A DNA stretch of 64,000 bases from the NCBI GenBank assembly GCA_021773095.1, contig JAJFKR010000020.1:310001-374000 (forward strand), written 5' to 3'. Numbering within the stretch: position 1 is the first letter of the stretch; each line of letters starts with the position of its first letter. The stretch comes from Woeseiaceae bacterium (GTDB lineage Bacteria > Pseudomonadota > Gammaproteobacteria > Steroidobacterales > Woeseiaceae). This document shows, one piece after another, positions 1 to 9,089 of this stretch. The notes below the pieces were generated by a model that did not search any database, was not told the DNA's origin, and worked only from the letters and a program-made list of their open reading frames with translations. The translations under genes and the position numbers were made by a program.

Positions 1-762
1 GCGTTCGGTAATGCTATTGGCTCCAATATCGTCAATATCGGCCTGGTATTGGGCATCACCGCGATAATCAGACCGATTCCACTTGAATCGGCAACGTTGC
101 GCCGCGAGATGCCTGCTCTGTTGGCCGTATCACTTTTGACCGTATCGCTATTCCTCGATACGCACCTCAGTCGGCCTGACGGGATTGTCATGTTGACCGG
201 ACTGGCGATTGTGATGATCTGGTTCGTCAGGCTGGGAATCCGGTCTGCAGAAAACGACCCGATCAAAATGGATTACGAAGCCGAAATTCCCAAAGACGTC
301 AGTACGAAAATGGCCATTACCTGGTTATTGGTGGGCCTGAGTGTCTTGTTGATCGGAGCGGAATGGCTGGTTAGCGGGTCAATAGGCGTTGCCCAATCTC
401 TGGGCGTCAGCGACGTCGTTATCGGCATCACAATCGTCGCATTCGGCACCAGCCTGCCCGAGCTGGCTGTCTCCCTGGTCAGTGCGCTCAGAGGCGAGTA
501 CGGCCTCGCCATCGGCAATATTGTCGGCTCAAATATATTCAATTTGCTGGCGGTAATTGGCGTCGCTGCAACCATTCATCCTGCGGCCGTCGCCCCCAGC
601 GTTTTGTCCCTGCACATTTTCGTGATGGTCGCCTTCACACTCGTATTGTTCGCGATGACCTACGATTACGACGGTAAAGCGCTGTTGTCCAGGATTGAGG
701 GCGTGGCGTTATTGGCCGCCTACTTCGCTTACAGCGCCTACGTTGTGGCCCAAAACATATAG
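1..762 (+). CDS. yrbG: Na+/Ca2+ exchanger family membrane protein, 5'-truncated by window edge
   Basis: Inner-membrane cation/calcium exchanger of the CaCA superfamily. The frame is open from base 1, so the gene starts upstream and only about 253 C-terminal residues are present; the TTG at 49 is internal. The fragment opens in the end of the first alpha repeat (GNAIGSNIVNIGLVLG). The second alpha repeat is complete (GTSLPELAVSLVSALRGE, then GNIVGSNIFNLL), and several hydrophobic segments follow. Both repeats carry the acidic and asparagine ion-binding residues of the family. Its place directly before kdsD is the classic gammaproteobacterial yrbG position. The transported ion cannot be told from sequence, and the link to the LPS genes downstream is positional only. 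Confidence 0.9.
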   Translation, partial: AFGNAIGSNIVNIGLVLGITAIIRPIPLESATLRREMPALLAVSLLTVSLFLDTHLSRPDGIVMLTGLAIVMIWFVRLGIRSAENDPIKMDYEAEIPKDVSTKMAITWLLVGLSVLLIGAEWLVSGSIGVAQSLGVSDVVIGITIVAFGTSLPELAVSLVSALRGEYGLAIGNIVGSNIFNLLAVIGVAATIHPAAVAPSVLSLHIFVMVAFTLVLFAMTYDYDGKALLSRIEGVALLAAYFAYSAYVVAQNI

Positions 763-807
763 TCCAAAACGGTTAGAATAGAGTCTGGACAACCTTGGGG
801 GCTTGCA

Positions 808-1791
808 TTGCCTGACCAGCTAACAAACGACGAATTGCTCAGATTTGCAGGCAATGTGCTCGCGATCGAATCCCGAGCTGTTGAGGCGCTGCGCGACCGA
901 CTCAATGACGATTTCATTGCGGCCTGTGAGCTGTGTCTGCAAACGACCGGCCGTATCGTGGTCAGTGGTATGGGAAAATCCGGCCACGTCAGTAATAAAA
1001 TCGCGGCGACGCTGGCATCGACCGGCACACCCGCGTTTTTCATGCACCCGGCCGAAGCCAGTCATGGAGATCTCGGCATGATCACCAGCCAGGACCTGCT
1101 GCTCGCTATATCCTATTCCGGCGAAACCGATGAAGTGGTCACCATATTGCCGGTTGTCAAACGCATGGGAGCCAAGCTGCTCTCGATCACGGGCAACCCC
1201 CAGTCGACCATGGCTCAGGCTGCCGACGTTCATCTTGATATCAGCGTTGCAGAAGAGGCGTGCCCGCTAAACCTCGCGCCGACAGCCAGCACGACGGCCA
1301 CGCTTGCCATGGGCGACACGCTGGCCGTGACCCTTCTGAAAATGCGTGGCTTTACTGCCGAGGATTTCGCTCGCTCACACCCCAGCGGCAGCCTTGGCAA
1401 ACGTTTGCTGCTCAGGGTCTCCGATGTTATGCGCAGCAACGACCGGGTCCCGGCTGTGCAGGCTGGTGTCAGCTTGCGCGACGGGCTGATGGAGATGACT
1501 GACAAGGGACTGGGCATGACCGCGATCGTCTCCCAAGACCTGACGCTCGAAGGCATCTTCACGGATGGCGATCTGCGCCGAACGCTCGACAGCGGCGCGG
1601 ATATACACAAGACGAAGATTCGCGACGTCATGCAAAGCGACTGCAAAACGACCTCCGCCGATGTCCTCGCTGCAGAAGCCCTGCACCTGCTCGAGGAAAA
1701 CAAGATTACATCACTACTCGTGACCGATGAGAGCAACAAACTGATTGGTGCCTTGAATATTCATGATCTGTTCCGCGAAGGCCTGATGTGA
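808..1791 (+). CDS. kdsD: D-arabinose 5-phosphate isomerase
   Basis: Interconverts D-ribulose 5-phosphate and D-arabinose 5-phosphate, the first committed step of Kdo synthesis for LPS. At 327 aa it matches the family length. An N-terminal SIS sugar-isomerase domain (about 40-180) contains GMGKSGH (54-60) and ASHGDLG near residue 85. Two CBS domains follow (about 205-325). The start is TTG at 808, preceded by a GGGG run about 8 nt upstream; no ATG precedes the conserved N-terminus in frame. The stop overlaps the kdsC start by 4 nt (GTGA), so the two are translationally coupled. Confidence 0.95.
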   Translation: MPDQLTNDELLRFAGNVLAIESRAVEALRDRLNDDFIAACELCLQTTGRIVVSGMGKSGHVSNKIAATLASTGTPAFFMHPAEASHGDLGMITSQDLLLAISYSGETDEVVTILPVVKRMGAKLLSITGNPQSTMAQAADVHLDISVAEEACPLNLAPTASTTATLAMGDTLAVTLLKMRGFTAEDFARSHPSGSLGKRLLLRVSDVMRSNDRVPAVQAGVSLRDGLMEMTDKGLGMTAIVSQDLTLEGIFTDGDLRRTLDSGADIHKTKIRDVMQSDCKTTSADVLAAEALHLLEENKITSLLVTDESNKLIGALNIHDLFREGLM

Positions 1792-2276
1792 GCAGTCGTA
1801 GCCTCAGCGGCATTCGGCTGGTCGCATTCGATGTCGATGGGGTGTTTACGGACGGACGTTTTTATCTATCCGATGACGGTGTAGAGACCAAGGCATTTCA
1901 TACTCAGGACGGGTTCGGCATACGCTGCTTAATAGACGCCGGAATCACCGTTGCCGTCATCAGCGGTCGCACGTCCGGCGCCGTAGAGAAGCGGATGTCG
2001 GAATTGGGTGTACTGCATGTCATTCAGGGCTGTGAAGACAAAGTTGCTGCCCTCGACGAAGTCATCGAAGAGCTCAATATCTCGGCGGCCGAATGCGCGT
2101 ACGTCGGCGACGACATCCCGGATTTGCCGTTGCTCAATCATGTCGGCTACTCCGTCGCGGTCGCAAATGCGGCTACTGCGCTGCACCAGCAATGCGATTA
2201 CTCAACCTCGGACAGAGGTGGCGGCGGTGCGGTGCGAGAGGTTTGTGAACTGATACTGGCTGCGCAGGGTCAATAG
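1788..2276 (+). CDS. kdsC: 3-deoxy-D-manno-octulosonate 8-phosphate phosphatase
   Basis: HAD-superfamily phosphatase that dephosphorylates Kdo-8-P to Kdo in the cytoplasm. The N-terminal motif DVDGVFTDG holds the nucleophile Asp15 and the acid/base Asp17. VISGRTSGAVEKR is HAD motif II plus the motif III lysine region, and YVGDDIPDLPLL is motif IV. At 162 aa it is shorter than E. coli KdsC (188) but has every catalytic motif; many orthologues lack the extra N-terminus. It starts with GTG overlapping the kdsD stop. lptC follows after 4 nt, so Kdo synthesis and LPS export probably share a transcript. Confidence 0.95.
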   Translation: MSSRSLSGIRLVAFDVDGVFTDGRFYLSDDGVETKAFHTQDGFGIRCLIDAGITVAVISGRTSGAVEKRMSELGVLHVIQGCEDKVAALDEVIEELNISAAECAYVGDDIPDLPLLNHVGYSVAVANAATALHQQCDYSTSDRGGGGAVREVCELILAAQGQ

Positions 2277-2280
2277 AAAC

Positions 2281-2838
2281 ATGAGTACTCGCGCAATCAC
2301 TTTCATCATATTACTGTGTGCTGGCGCTATCGGCAGCTGGTATCTGGCGCGTAACCATACGCCCGCCGACGAGGACGAGCTGCCTTTCGACTCGGCGCAT
2401 CATGGCTACTACCTGAAACAGGCCCGCATACTTGGCACGGGCGGCGATGGAAGTCTTCTTTACGAAATAGAGGCGGAACATGCGGAGCAGGAAGAAGATG
2501 GCCACATAGAATTCACCCGGGTGCGAATTCGCTATTCGCCGGACAGCGACGTTCCCTGGGTGGTCAATGCTGACGAAGCCGCTTTGCGAGATGGAAATCC
2601 GTCGATAATTCTTCGCGGCCATGTGCAAATCGTAAACGATGGCGGGTCGGCCGAGAACAATACGGAAATTCGAACGCAGTACCTCGAACTGGACGCCAGA
2701 CAATTTATTGCAAGAACGAATGAACGAGTCCAGATTCGCATCGGTGAACGCAGCCTGACGGCAACAGGCATGCTAGCATCGCTTCACGATGATCGAATCG
2801 AGCTCAAATCCAACGTACGCGGCAAAATCGCCCCCTGA
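2281..2838 (+). CDS. lptC: LPS export ABC transporter periplasmic protein LptC
   Basis: Bitopic component of the Lpt bridge that takes LPS from LptB2FG and hands it to LptA. At 185 aa it has an uncleaved N-terminal membrane segment (about residues 5-23) followed by a periplasmic beta-jellyroll region, matching the family size (about 190 aa). Sequence similarity in LptC is generally low. The call rests on length, topology and its place between kdsC and lptA/lptB, which is invariant in many Gammaproteobacteria. The ATG is 4 nt after the kdsC stop. Confidence 0.9.
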   Translation: MSTRAITFIILLCAGAIGSWYLARNHTPADEDELPFDSAHHGYYLKQARILGTGGDGSLLYEIEAEHAEQEEDGHIEFTRVRIRYSPDSDVPWVVNADEAALRDGNPSIILRGHVQIVNDGGSAENNTEIRTQYLELDARQFIARTNERVQIRIGERSLTATGMLASLHDDRIELKSNVRGKIAP

Positions 2839-2854
2839 ATCGGCAATTACGGCA

Positions 2855-3487
2855 ATGAAATTACACAATCGATTTTGCCTGTTGTTCTCCCTGTTGTTCC
2901 TGCCATCACTGCTCGCAGCGCAAGTTGTGGACCTTGACAGATTACCGTGGACGATTGACTCCGAAACGATGGCGTTTGACGGTAAGACATCAACCATCAT
3001 CTACACGGGCTTGCAGTTTTCACAGGGTGATATATCGATCGAGGCCGACGAGGGGCGAGCGACAACCCGCGAGCAGGCAAACAGTACCTGGCAATTTCTT
3101 GGCAATGTCATTATCGACCTGAACAATGGCCAAATAAAATGCGATTCCGCACAGCTGCTTTTTAATGGCAGCGTGCTGACTGAGGCAATCGTCACCGGCT
3201 CACCGGCGTCCTTCGAACTGATTCGCGCAGCAACAAACGACGTCACTTATGCGGAGGCTGGAAAACTCGAATACGATGTGACCCGCGGCATAATAGAGTT
3301 TTCGGAACAGGCGACGATTACAGAAAGCGGCAACGAGATTTCATCCAATTACCTGATTTACAACATCAATGAACGCCAGATAAATGCAGATTCGTCGGGC
3401 GATGAGGATGATCGGGTCAGAATTATATATACGCCGACCAACGATGTTTTCAGCGAGGAACTGCCGGAGGAAGACGAGAATCGATGA
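2855..3487 (+). CDS. lptA: LPS transport periplasmic protein LptA
   Basis: Periplasmic beta-jellyroll protein that polymerises into the bridge carrying LPS from LptC to LptD. The chosen ATG at 2855 begins a clear signal peptide (MKLHNRF, hydrophobic [13 protein letters not shown], cleavage near AAQ). An in-frame upstream start at 2789 would overlap lptC and put 22 polar residues before the signal. The mature region holds the OstA/LptA repeat-like stretch ([21 protein letters not shown]). The product is 210 aa, slightly longer than E. coli LptA (185), with an acidic tail. The stop overlaps the lptB start (ATGA). Confidence 0.93.
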   Translation: MKLHNRFCLLFSLLFLPSLLAAQVVDLDRLPWTIDSETMAFDGKTSTIIYTGLQFSQGDISIEADEGRATTREQANSTWQFLGNVIIDLNNGQIKCDSAQLLFNGSVLTEAIVTGSPASFELIRAATNDVTYAEAGKLEYDVTRGIIEFSEQATITESGNEISSNYLIYNINERQINADSSGDEDDRVRIIYTPTNDVFSEELPEEDENR

Positions 3488-4209
3488 GCATTCTCAGTGT
3501 TCAGGACGTTTCCAAGAGCTTCAAGCTTCGCAAAGTCGTCAAAAATTTGTCCGTCGAAATCAAGAGCGGTGAAGTGGTTGGTCTTTTGGGCCCAAACGGC
3601 GCCGGGAAAACTACCGCGTTTTACATGATCGTGGGTCTGATCGCGGCCGACAGCGGCAATATCCTGCTGGACGGCAAGGATCTCACGGCCAAACCCATGC
3701 ACGAACGCTCCAAACTCGGTTTGGGCTACCTGCCGCAGGAAGCATCGATTTTTCGCAAACTAAGCGTTGAGCAAAATATTCTTGCCATCCTGGAAAATCG
3801 TCACGATCTGGATCGTGCAGGCCGCGAGCAGGAGCTCGAGAACCTGCTGGATGAATTGCACGTCGGCCACGTACGCACAAGTCCAGGGATCAGCTTGTCC
3901 GGCGGCGAGCGCCGCCGCGTAGAAATCGCCAGAGCGCTTGCGGCCGATCCATTGTTCGTATTGCTCGACGAGCCGTTTGCGGGTGTCGATCCGATTTCGG
4001 TACTAGACATTCAGCGAATTATTCGGCACCTGTGCGAACGCGACATCGGTGTCCTGATTACCGACCACAATGTGCGGGAAACACTCGGCATTTGCGGCCA
4101 TGCCTATATACTAAGTGACGGCAGCCTGATCGCGTCAGGTTCGCCCGAAGATATTTTGGAGAATCAACACGTTCGAGAAGTGTATCTCGGACAGGAGTTC
4201 AAACTCTGA
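3484..4209 (+). CDS. lptB: LPS export ABC transporter ATP-binding protein LptB
   Basis: Cytoplasmic ATPase that powers extraction of LPS from the inner membrane by LptB2FG. It is 241 aa, the standard length. The Walker A is GPNGAGKT (36-43), the signature LSGGERRR, the Walker [14 protein letters not shown] and the H-loop ITDHN, all intact. It overlaps lptA by 4 nt. lptF and lptG are not in the window, as is usual, since they sit at a separate locus. Confidence 0.97.
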   Translation: MSILSVQDVSKSFKLRKVVKNLSVEIKSGEVVGLLGPNGAGKTTAFYMIVGLIAADSGNILLDGKDLTAKPMHERSKLGLGYLPQEASIFRKLSVEQNILAILENRHDLDRAGREQELENLLDELHVGHVRTSPGISLSGGERRRVEIARALAADPLFVLLDEPFAGVDPISVLDIQRIIRHLCERDIGVLITDHNVRETLGICGHAYILSDGSLIASGSPEDILENQHVREVYLGQEFKL

Positions 4210-4273
4210 GGCAAACTGTGCACTTGTGAGAGGCTTGTGCAAGAACATTTCGCCCAAAGAGTAACAGTCGTAA

Positions 4274-5668
4274 ATGCTAAAACCTTCGCTGCAGCTAAAA
4301 CTCGGCCAGTCACTGACGATGACGCCACAGCTACAACAGGCCATTCGCCTGTTGCAGCTACCCGTTCTTGATCTGAATGCAGAAATTCAGGAGGCACTCG
4401 AGGAAAACATCATGCTCGAGATGGAAGACCTCCCTGACGTCCCGAGTACCAACGCAGAATCCACAGCGGAAGTTGAGACCATCAGGGCCGATGAGCTGTG
4501 GCAGACACGCGCCGCTGAACGCTCGCAGGACGGCGGCTGGAATGGTGAAGGGCGTCCGATCAGCGAATTTGCGGATGAGTCGGGCGAGACCCTGCACGAA
4601 CATCTCTACTGGCAGCTGGAAATGGAGAATTTCACGTTTCGCGAAGCGCTGATCGGCGAAGCGCTGGTCGACTACATCAATGATGCCGGATATCTGACTG
4701 CCAAAATCGATGAAATCATCGAAAGCCTGGACGAGCAGCCCGAGGTCACCGCCGATGAGGCCGAAAAGACGCTTCATAAGCTACAGCGCCTCGACCCTGT
4801 CGGCGTTGGCGCCCGGTCACTGTCCGAATGCGTGATCCGCCAGATTGAACAGCTCGATTCCGAGACACCCGGAATCGAGCTCGCTCTGGAAATCGCCGCC
4901 AGCCACCTCGATCTCGTTGCCAGCCGTGACTACGGTGAATTGCGACGCGGACTGAGAACCTCTGAAGAAAACCTGCATGAGGCTCTGGCTCTTGTTCGTG
5001 CTTGCAACCCGAAGCCCGGTCTTGCAGTCAGTCCGGCTGCTCCTCAATACGTCATTCCGGACGTCTTTGTGCGCAAAATCGATAAGCGCTGGCAAGTGGA
5101 AATCAGCCCGACCGGTGTGCCACGACTCTCGGTAAACCAGCAATACGCCAAGCTCCTGCGCGGCAGTGGCGAGCACGCTGTGCTAAAGACCCAATTACAG
5201 GAAGCCCGCTGGTTAATCCGTAGCCTTGAAATTCGAAATGAGACATTGCTAAAGGTCGCCACCAGCATCGTATCGCGACAGGTCGACTTCCTCGAGCACG
5301 GCGATGAGGCGATGAAGCCGATGGTACTACGCGACATCGCCGAAGAAATTGGCATGCACGAATCAACGATTTCTCGTGTAACTACTAATAAATACATGCA
5401 CACACCACGTGGCGTCTTCGAGTTCAAATATTTTTTCTCCAGCCATCTGTCCTCAGACAGCGGAGAGGATCAATCTTCAACGTCAGTTCGCGCAAAAATC
5501 CGCAAGTTGATTGGCGCTGAGAACCCGGCCAAGCCACTCAGCGACAGCAAGATCACGAACTTACTAAAGGACGAAGGTATTTCGGTTGCCAGACGAACAG
5601 TCGCGAAGTACCGTGAAGCTATGAATATCCCCTCGTCGAGCGAACGCAGGAGTCGTGAAACGAGATAG
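4274..5668 (+). CDS. rpoN: RNA polymerase sigma-54 factor
   Basis: Alternative sigma factor that directs RNA polymerase to -24/-12 promoters and needs enhancer-binding ATPases. At 464 aa it has the Gln-rich activator-interacting N-terminus (LQLKLGQSLTMTPQLQQAIRLLQL), an acidic linker (about 50-110), the core-binding region, an HTH (about 365-385) and the DNA-binding RpoN box ARRTVAKYRE (439-448). It lies 64 nt after lptB and leads the hpf-ptsN-rapZ group, the conserved rpoN neighbourhood. Confidence 0.97.
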   Translation: MLKPSLQLKLGQSLTMTPQLQQAIRLLQLPVLDLNAEIQEALEENIMLEMEDLPDVPSTNAESTAEVETIRADELWQTRAAERSQDGGWNGEGRPISEFADESGETLHEHLYWQLEMENFTFREALIGEALVDYINDAGYLTAKIDEIIESLDEQPEVTADEAEKTLHKLQRLDPVGVGARSLSECVIRQIEQLDSETPGIELALEIAASHLDLVASRDYGELRRGLRTSEENLHEALALVRACNPKPGLAVSPAAPQYVIPDVFVRKIDKRWQVEISPTGVPRLSVNQQYAKLLRGSGEHAVLKTQLQEARWLIRSLEIRNETLLKVATSIVSRQVDFLEHGDEAMKPMVLRDIAEEIGMHESTISRVTTNKYMHTPRGVFEFKYFFSSHLSSDSGEDQSSTSVRAKIRKLIGAENPAKPLSDSKITNLLKDEGISVARRTVAKYREAMNIPSSSERRSRETR

Positions 5669-5732
5669 GAGGACAACGATACTGCTATCCTGACCCAACA
5701 GGGTCTATTAGATAAATCAACTGGAGACAGCT

Positions 5733-6053
5733 ATGCAATTGAATGTTTCAGGCCACCACGTCGAAGTTACTGATTCGCTGAGAGATTACGTCGAATCCAA
5801 AGTTCAAAAAACAGCCAGTCATTTTGACCTCGTGTCTGACGTCCATTGTATCCTGACCGTCGAGAAACTTCGGCACAAAGCCGAAGCAACTGTTCATGTA
5901 AATGGTGGTACGATCTACGCCGATCACACCGAAGAGGACATGTACGCCGCGATCGATGGTCTCGTGGACAAAATTGAACGACGAGTTAGAAAGTACAAAG
6001 AAAAGCTCGTTGATCACCACGCAAGAGACAAACAAAAGGCCAGGTACGCCTGA
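5733..6053 (+). CDS. hpf: Ribosome hibernation promoting factor, short form
   Basis: Binds the 30S decoding region and promotes inactive 100S ribosome dimers in stationary phase. At 106 aa it has only the N-terminal S30AE/YfiA domain, so it is the short gammaproteobacterial type, which in the family works together with RMF. Conserved features are the N-terminal MQLNVSGHHVEVTDSLRDYV strand-helix and the basic C-terminal helix ending KEKLVDHHAR. A GGAGA lies about 8 nt before the ATG. It follows rpoN by 64 nt. Confidence 0.95.
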   Translation: MQLNVSGHHVEVTDSLRDYVESKVQKTASHFDLVSDVHCILTVEKLRHKAEATVHVNGGTIYADHTEEDMYAAIDGLVDKIERRVRKYKEKLVDHHARDKQKARYA

Positions 6054-6116
6054 CTCCGCACACGATCTGTGCGGTGCGACGGCCGCACTGATCGTTGCTA
6101 CCCGAACCGACCCCCT

Positions 6117-6611
6117 ATGTTGCTCGAAGAAATCATTAAGCCCGATGGCGTGTTGTGCAATGCTACCGCCCGCAGCAAGAAACACTGCCTCGAAATCCTT
6201 AGCGAATTGTTAGTTCGTTCGAACCCGGAAATTGCCAGCGATATCATTTTCAGGTATCTGAACGAGCGTGAGCGTCTGGGCTGTACCAGCCTCGACCGGG
6301 GCGCGGCATTTCCACACTGTCGTGTTGAAGACATTGACGTCAGCAATGCCGCACTGATCAAGTTATCAGAGCCGATTGATTTTGATGCTGCAGATGGTGA
6401 GCCGGTGGATTTGGTGTTTGGCATGATGGTCCCCGCCCAGCTTGATGACAATCACTACGCCGACATAAGAATGATCACTCGCGTGCTCGCCGATGAGGGC
6501 CTGCGTTCACGTTTGCGCAGCATGAATTCGAGCAGCGATTTGTACGACGCACTACTCGATGGCTCGGCACTTGTCGCTCCGAATCAGACGCGCGCCGTGC
6601 AGGGTTCCTGA
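6117..6611 (+). CDS. ptsN: PTS IIA-like nitrogen regulatory protein (EIIA-Ntr)
   Basis: Terminal phosphoacceptor of the regulatory nitrogen PTS, controlling potassium and nitrogen functions by its phosphorylation state. The phosphorylatable His is His67 in FPHCR. The ATG at 6117 gives 164 aa starting MLLEEIIKPDGV, matching E. coli PtsN (163 aa); the longer open frame from 6069 adds a non-conserved stretch. No NPr (ptsO) gene follows rapZ here, so the phosphodonor HPr-like protein must be encoded elsewhere. Confidence 0.95.
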   Translation: MLLEEIIKPDGVLCNATARSKKHCLEILSELLVRSNPEIASDIIFRYLNERERLGCTSLDRGAAFPHCRVEDIDVSNAALIKLSEPIDFDAADGEPVDLVFGMMVPAQLDDNHYADIRMITRVLADEGLRSRLRSMNSSSDLYDALLDGSALVAPNQTRAVQGS

Positions 6612-6639
6612 CCTCAGCGGTTTCGCGACTGCAGCTATC

Positions 6640-7530
6640 ATGCCCACAGATCTTCGACTGATAATCGTCAGCGGACTCTCAGGGTCCGGCAAGTCAGTTG
6701 CGTTGCATGTACTTGAAGATCTCGGCTACTACTGCATCGATAATATTCCGGTTGCGCTCCTAGAGGCCGCCGTTAACGAGATTCATCAGGGAAAAGGACC
6801 AGCGGCTGAATTGCTGGCTGTCGGTGTCGATGCGCGAAACCGTACTCAGGATCTCGAGGCGCTGCCTGGATTGATCGACGACCTGCGCGATCAGGGAGTC
6901 CGGACGGAGATCGTTTTCCTTCATGCCAGCGAAGAGGTCTTGCTACAACGATACAGCGAATCCCGACGCCGCCACCCACTCGCTGCACACGGCGCGGAAC
7001 TTAGAAAGGCGATCATCAATGAGCGAGAGGTTCTTGCGCACATCAATAGCGCGGCAGACCTGATCATCGACACATCTCGCACCAGCATCTACGAACTGGC
7101 TGACGCTATCCACGAGCGCGTCGATCGTCGACAGTCGGATGCGTTGTCTGTGTTGATCGAGTCGTTCGGTTTTAAACATCGTATTCCAGCGGATGCAGAT
7201 TTCGTGTTCGATATGCGCTGTCTGCCTAACCCGTATTGGTCGGCTGAACTGCGTGGCCTGACGGGGCTGGATAGTGAAGTCATAGAGTTTTTGGATGGCG
7301 AAGAGGCATTTTTCGCGATGTATGAAGACATCGTCGGTTTCCTCAATCGCTGGATTCCAAGATTCAAAGATGCGCATCGCGGCTACCTGACAATTGCGAT
7401 CGGTTGCACAGGCGGCCAGCACCGTTCGGTACATATGACCGAAAAACTTGCGGCTGAGCTTCGTAAGCACCACGAACCCGTGCTAACCCGTCACAACAAC
7501 CTCGCGCAGCTTCGTCTCCAGCCGGACTAA
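6640..7530 (+). CDS. rapZ: RNase adapter protein RapZ
   Basis: Nucleotide-binding protein which, in enterobacteria, delivers sRNAs such as GlmZ to RNase E in response to glucosamine-6-phosphate. At 296 aa it has the Walker A GLSGSGKS (12-19) and the conserved C-terminal stretch AIGCTGGQHRSVHMTE, which belongs to the metabolite/RNA-binding half. The ATG at 6640 is chosen because it begins directly before the P-loop strand; the open frame upstream overlaps ptsN. It lies 28 nt after ptsN. No glmZ/glmY-type RNA is visible in the window. Confidence 0.95.
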   Translation: MPTDLRLIIVSGLSGSGKSVALHVLEDLGYYCIDNIPVALLEAAVNEIHQGKGPAAELLAVGVDARNRTQDLEALPGLIDDLRDQGVRTEIVFLHASEEVLLQRYSESRRRHPLAAHGAELRKAIINEREVLAHINSAADLIIDTSRTSIYELADAIHERVDRRQSDALSVLIESFGFKHRIPADADFVFDMRCLPNPYWSAELRGLTGLDSEVIEFLDGEEAFFAMYEDIVGFLNRWIPRFKDAHRGYLTIAIGCTGGQHRSVHMTEKLAAELRKHHEPVLTRHNNLAQLRLQPD

Positions 7531-7549
7531 GCTGCTAAACTCCGCCGGC

Positions 7550-8899
7550 ATGGAAGCGCGAGAGCCGACAACCGACAACCTGGAAATACTGCGCCAGCAG
7601 TTAGAAAGCGGCCGTATGCGTCCGGCCCGGGTGATGGTAAACAGCCTGCACCCGTCAGAGGTTGCGCGACTGTTAGAGTCGCTCCCCCACAAAAAACGCG
7701 CAATGCTCTGGGAGATCGTCGACGCTGAGATTGAGGGCGATGTCCTTGTAGAGGTCTCCGATGAGGTGCGAGATGGCCTGATCGAGGGCATGCAGATCGA
7801 AGACCTGATCGCGGCCACCGAGGGCATGGAGGTCGATGATCTCGCCGATCTATTGGTAGACCTTCCTGAGGCCGTTACGCAGGAAGTTCTGCAATCTCTC
7901 GATAAACAGGACCATGAACGCGTAAAACAAGTCCTGGCGTATGACGAGGAAAGCGCCGGCGGCTTGATGAATGTCGACATCGTGACCGTGCGTCCCGATG
8001 TCACACTTGAGGTGGTCGCACGCTACCTGCGCTTCGTTGGTGAAATTCCCGATGGTACCGATTCGATCTTCGTGGTCAGCCGGGACAACAGCTATATCGG
8101 CTCGCTTTTCCTTTCGAAATTGCTTACGAGCGATCCCGATGAGATGGTCGCAAACGTCATGTCAACGGCAGTAATGCCCATACGCGCACAAACGGCATCA
8201 ACCCAGGTTGTCTGGGAATTCGAAAATCGCGATTTGTTGTCGGCACCGGTTGTCGATGATGATTTCCGGGTGCTCGGCCGTATAACCGTCGATGACGTCG
8301 TCGACGTTATTCGCGACGAGGCTGAGCACGCGCTAATGAGTGCCGCGGGTCTTGATGAAGAAGATGACATGTTCGCGCCGGTGATCAAAAGCGCCAGCAG
8401 ACGCGCTTTGTGGCTGGGCGTAAACTTGTGCACAGCGTTTCTTGCAGCAGGGGTACTCGACCAGTTCAAAACAACGTTGGACACAATCGTACTGTTGGCC
8501 GTCCTGATGCCTGTCGTACCGAGCATGGGCGGTGTCGCTGGAATTCAATCGTTGACAATCATTACACGGGCCATCGCACTCGGACAAATCAGTAAGGACA
8601 ATGCGATCGGCATTATGCGTAAAGAACTGATGGTCGGCCTGCTGAACGGCTTTGGCTGGGCCGTCGTAGTATCGCTGTTTACGTTTCTCTGGTTCGAAGA
8701 GTGGAAAATCGGCGGCATTATAGGTGCAGCCATGATCATAAACATGTTCGTCGCTGCACTCGCCGGATTCAGCATCCCGCTAATCCTGAAACGCCTCAAT
8801 GTGGATCCCGCACTCGCTGGAGGCGTCGTACTAACAACGATCACCGATGTTATCGGCTACGCGACGTTCCTGGGTCTCGGAGCTCTAATACTTCTGTAA
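7550..8899 (+). CDS. mgtE: Magnesium transporter MgtE
   Basis: Mg2+-gated Mg2+ channel of the inner membrane. It is 449 aa, the family length. A cytoplasmic superhelical N domain (about 15-125) precedes two CBS domains (about 135-255), a plug-helix region and five C-terminal membrane helices (about 280-449). The pore helix shows VLMPVVPSMGGVAGIQ. The acidic CBS-domain residues that act as the Mg2+ sensor in the family are plentiful. It starts 19 nt after rapZ, where E. coli has ptsO, and probably ends the transcript at the inverted-repeat element just downstream. Confidence 0.95.
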   Translation: MEAREPTTDNLEILRQQLESGRMRPARVMVNSLHPSEVARLLESLPHKKRAMLWEIVDAEIEGDVLVEVSDEVRDGLIEGMQIEDLIAATEGMEVDDLADLLVDLPEAVTQEVLQSLDKQDHERVKQVLAYDEESAGGLMNVDIVTVRPDVTLEVVARYLRFVGEIPDGTDSIFVVSRDNSYIGSLFLSKLLTSDPDEMVANVMSTAVMPIRAQTASTQVVWEFENRDLLSAPVVDDDFRVLGRITVDDVVDVIRDEAEHALMSAAGLDEEDDMFAPVIKSASRRALWLGVNLCTAFLAAGVLDQFKTTLDTIVLLAVLMPVVPSMGGVAGIQSLTIITRAIALGQISKDNAIGIMRKELMVGLLNGFGWAVVVSLFTFLWFEEWKIGGIIGAAMIINMFVAALAGFSIPLILKRLNVDPALAGGVVLTTITDVIGYATFLGLGALILL

Positions 8900-8900
8900 G

Positions 8901-9088
8901 TAGATAAGGTGACAGTGACCCTAACTATCCCGAAAGGTCGTTGAGCGAGACACTGTTTACAGGAAATAAAGCGCAGCGAAGCGAGCCATTCCAGTAAACA
9001 GTGTCTCGCTCAGCGGCCCTGTGACAAACATGGGGTCACTGTCATAGCATCGACTGCGCCAGAGATAAGGTCACTGTCACCTTATCTA
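8901..9088. repeat. Nested inverted-repeat element (MITE-like) between convergent genes
   Basis: A 188-bp element bounded by a perfect 20-bp inverted repeat: 8901-8920 starts TAGATAAGGTGACAG and pairs with 9069-9088. Inside is a second perfect inverted repeat of 19 bp (8942-8960 with 8994-9012, core GAGCGAGACACTG). A further copy of the terminal core GGTCACTGTCA lies at 9034-9044 in the same orientation as the right end. It contains no ORF. It fills exactly the space between the mgtE stop and the stop of the convergent patatin gene, so it could also fold as a bidirectional terminator. No target-site duplication is evident. Its design resembles non-autonomous REP/MITE elements mobilised in trans, which is inference. 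Confidence 0.75.
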
Positions 9089-9089
9089 T

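Noticed and set aside
2789..2854. Upstream in-frame start for lptA overlapping lptC
   Set aside because: It would place 22 polar residues before a clear signal peptide that starts at ATG 2855.
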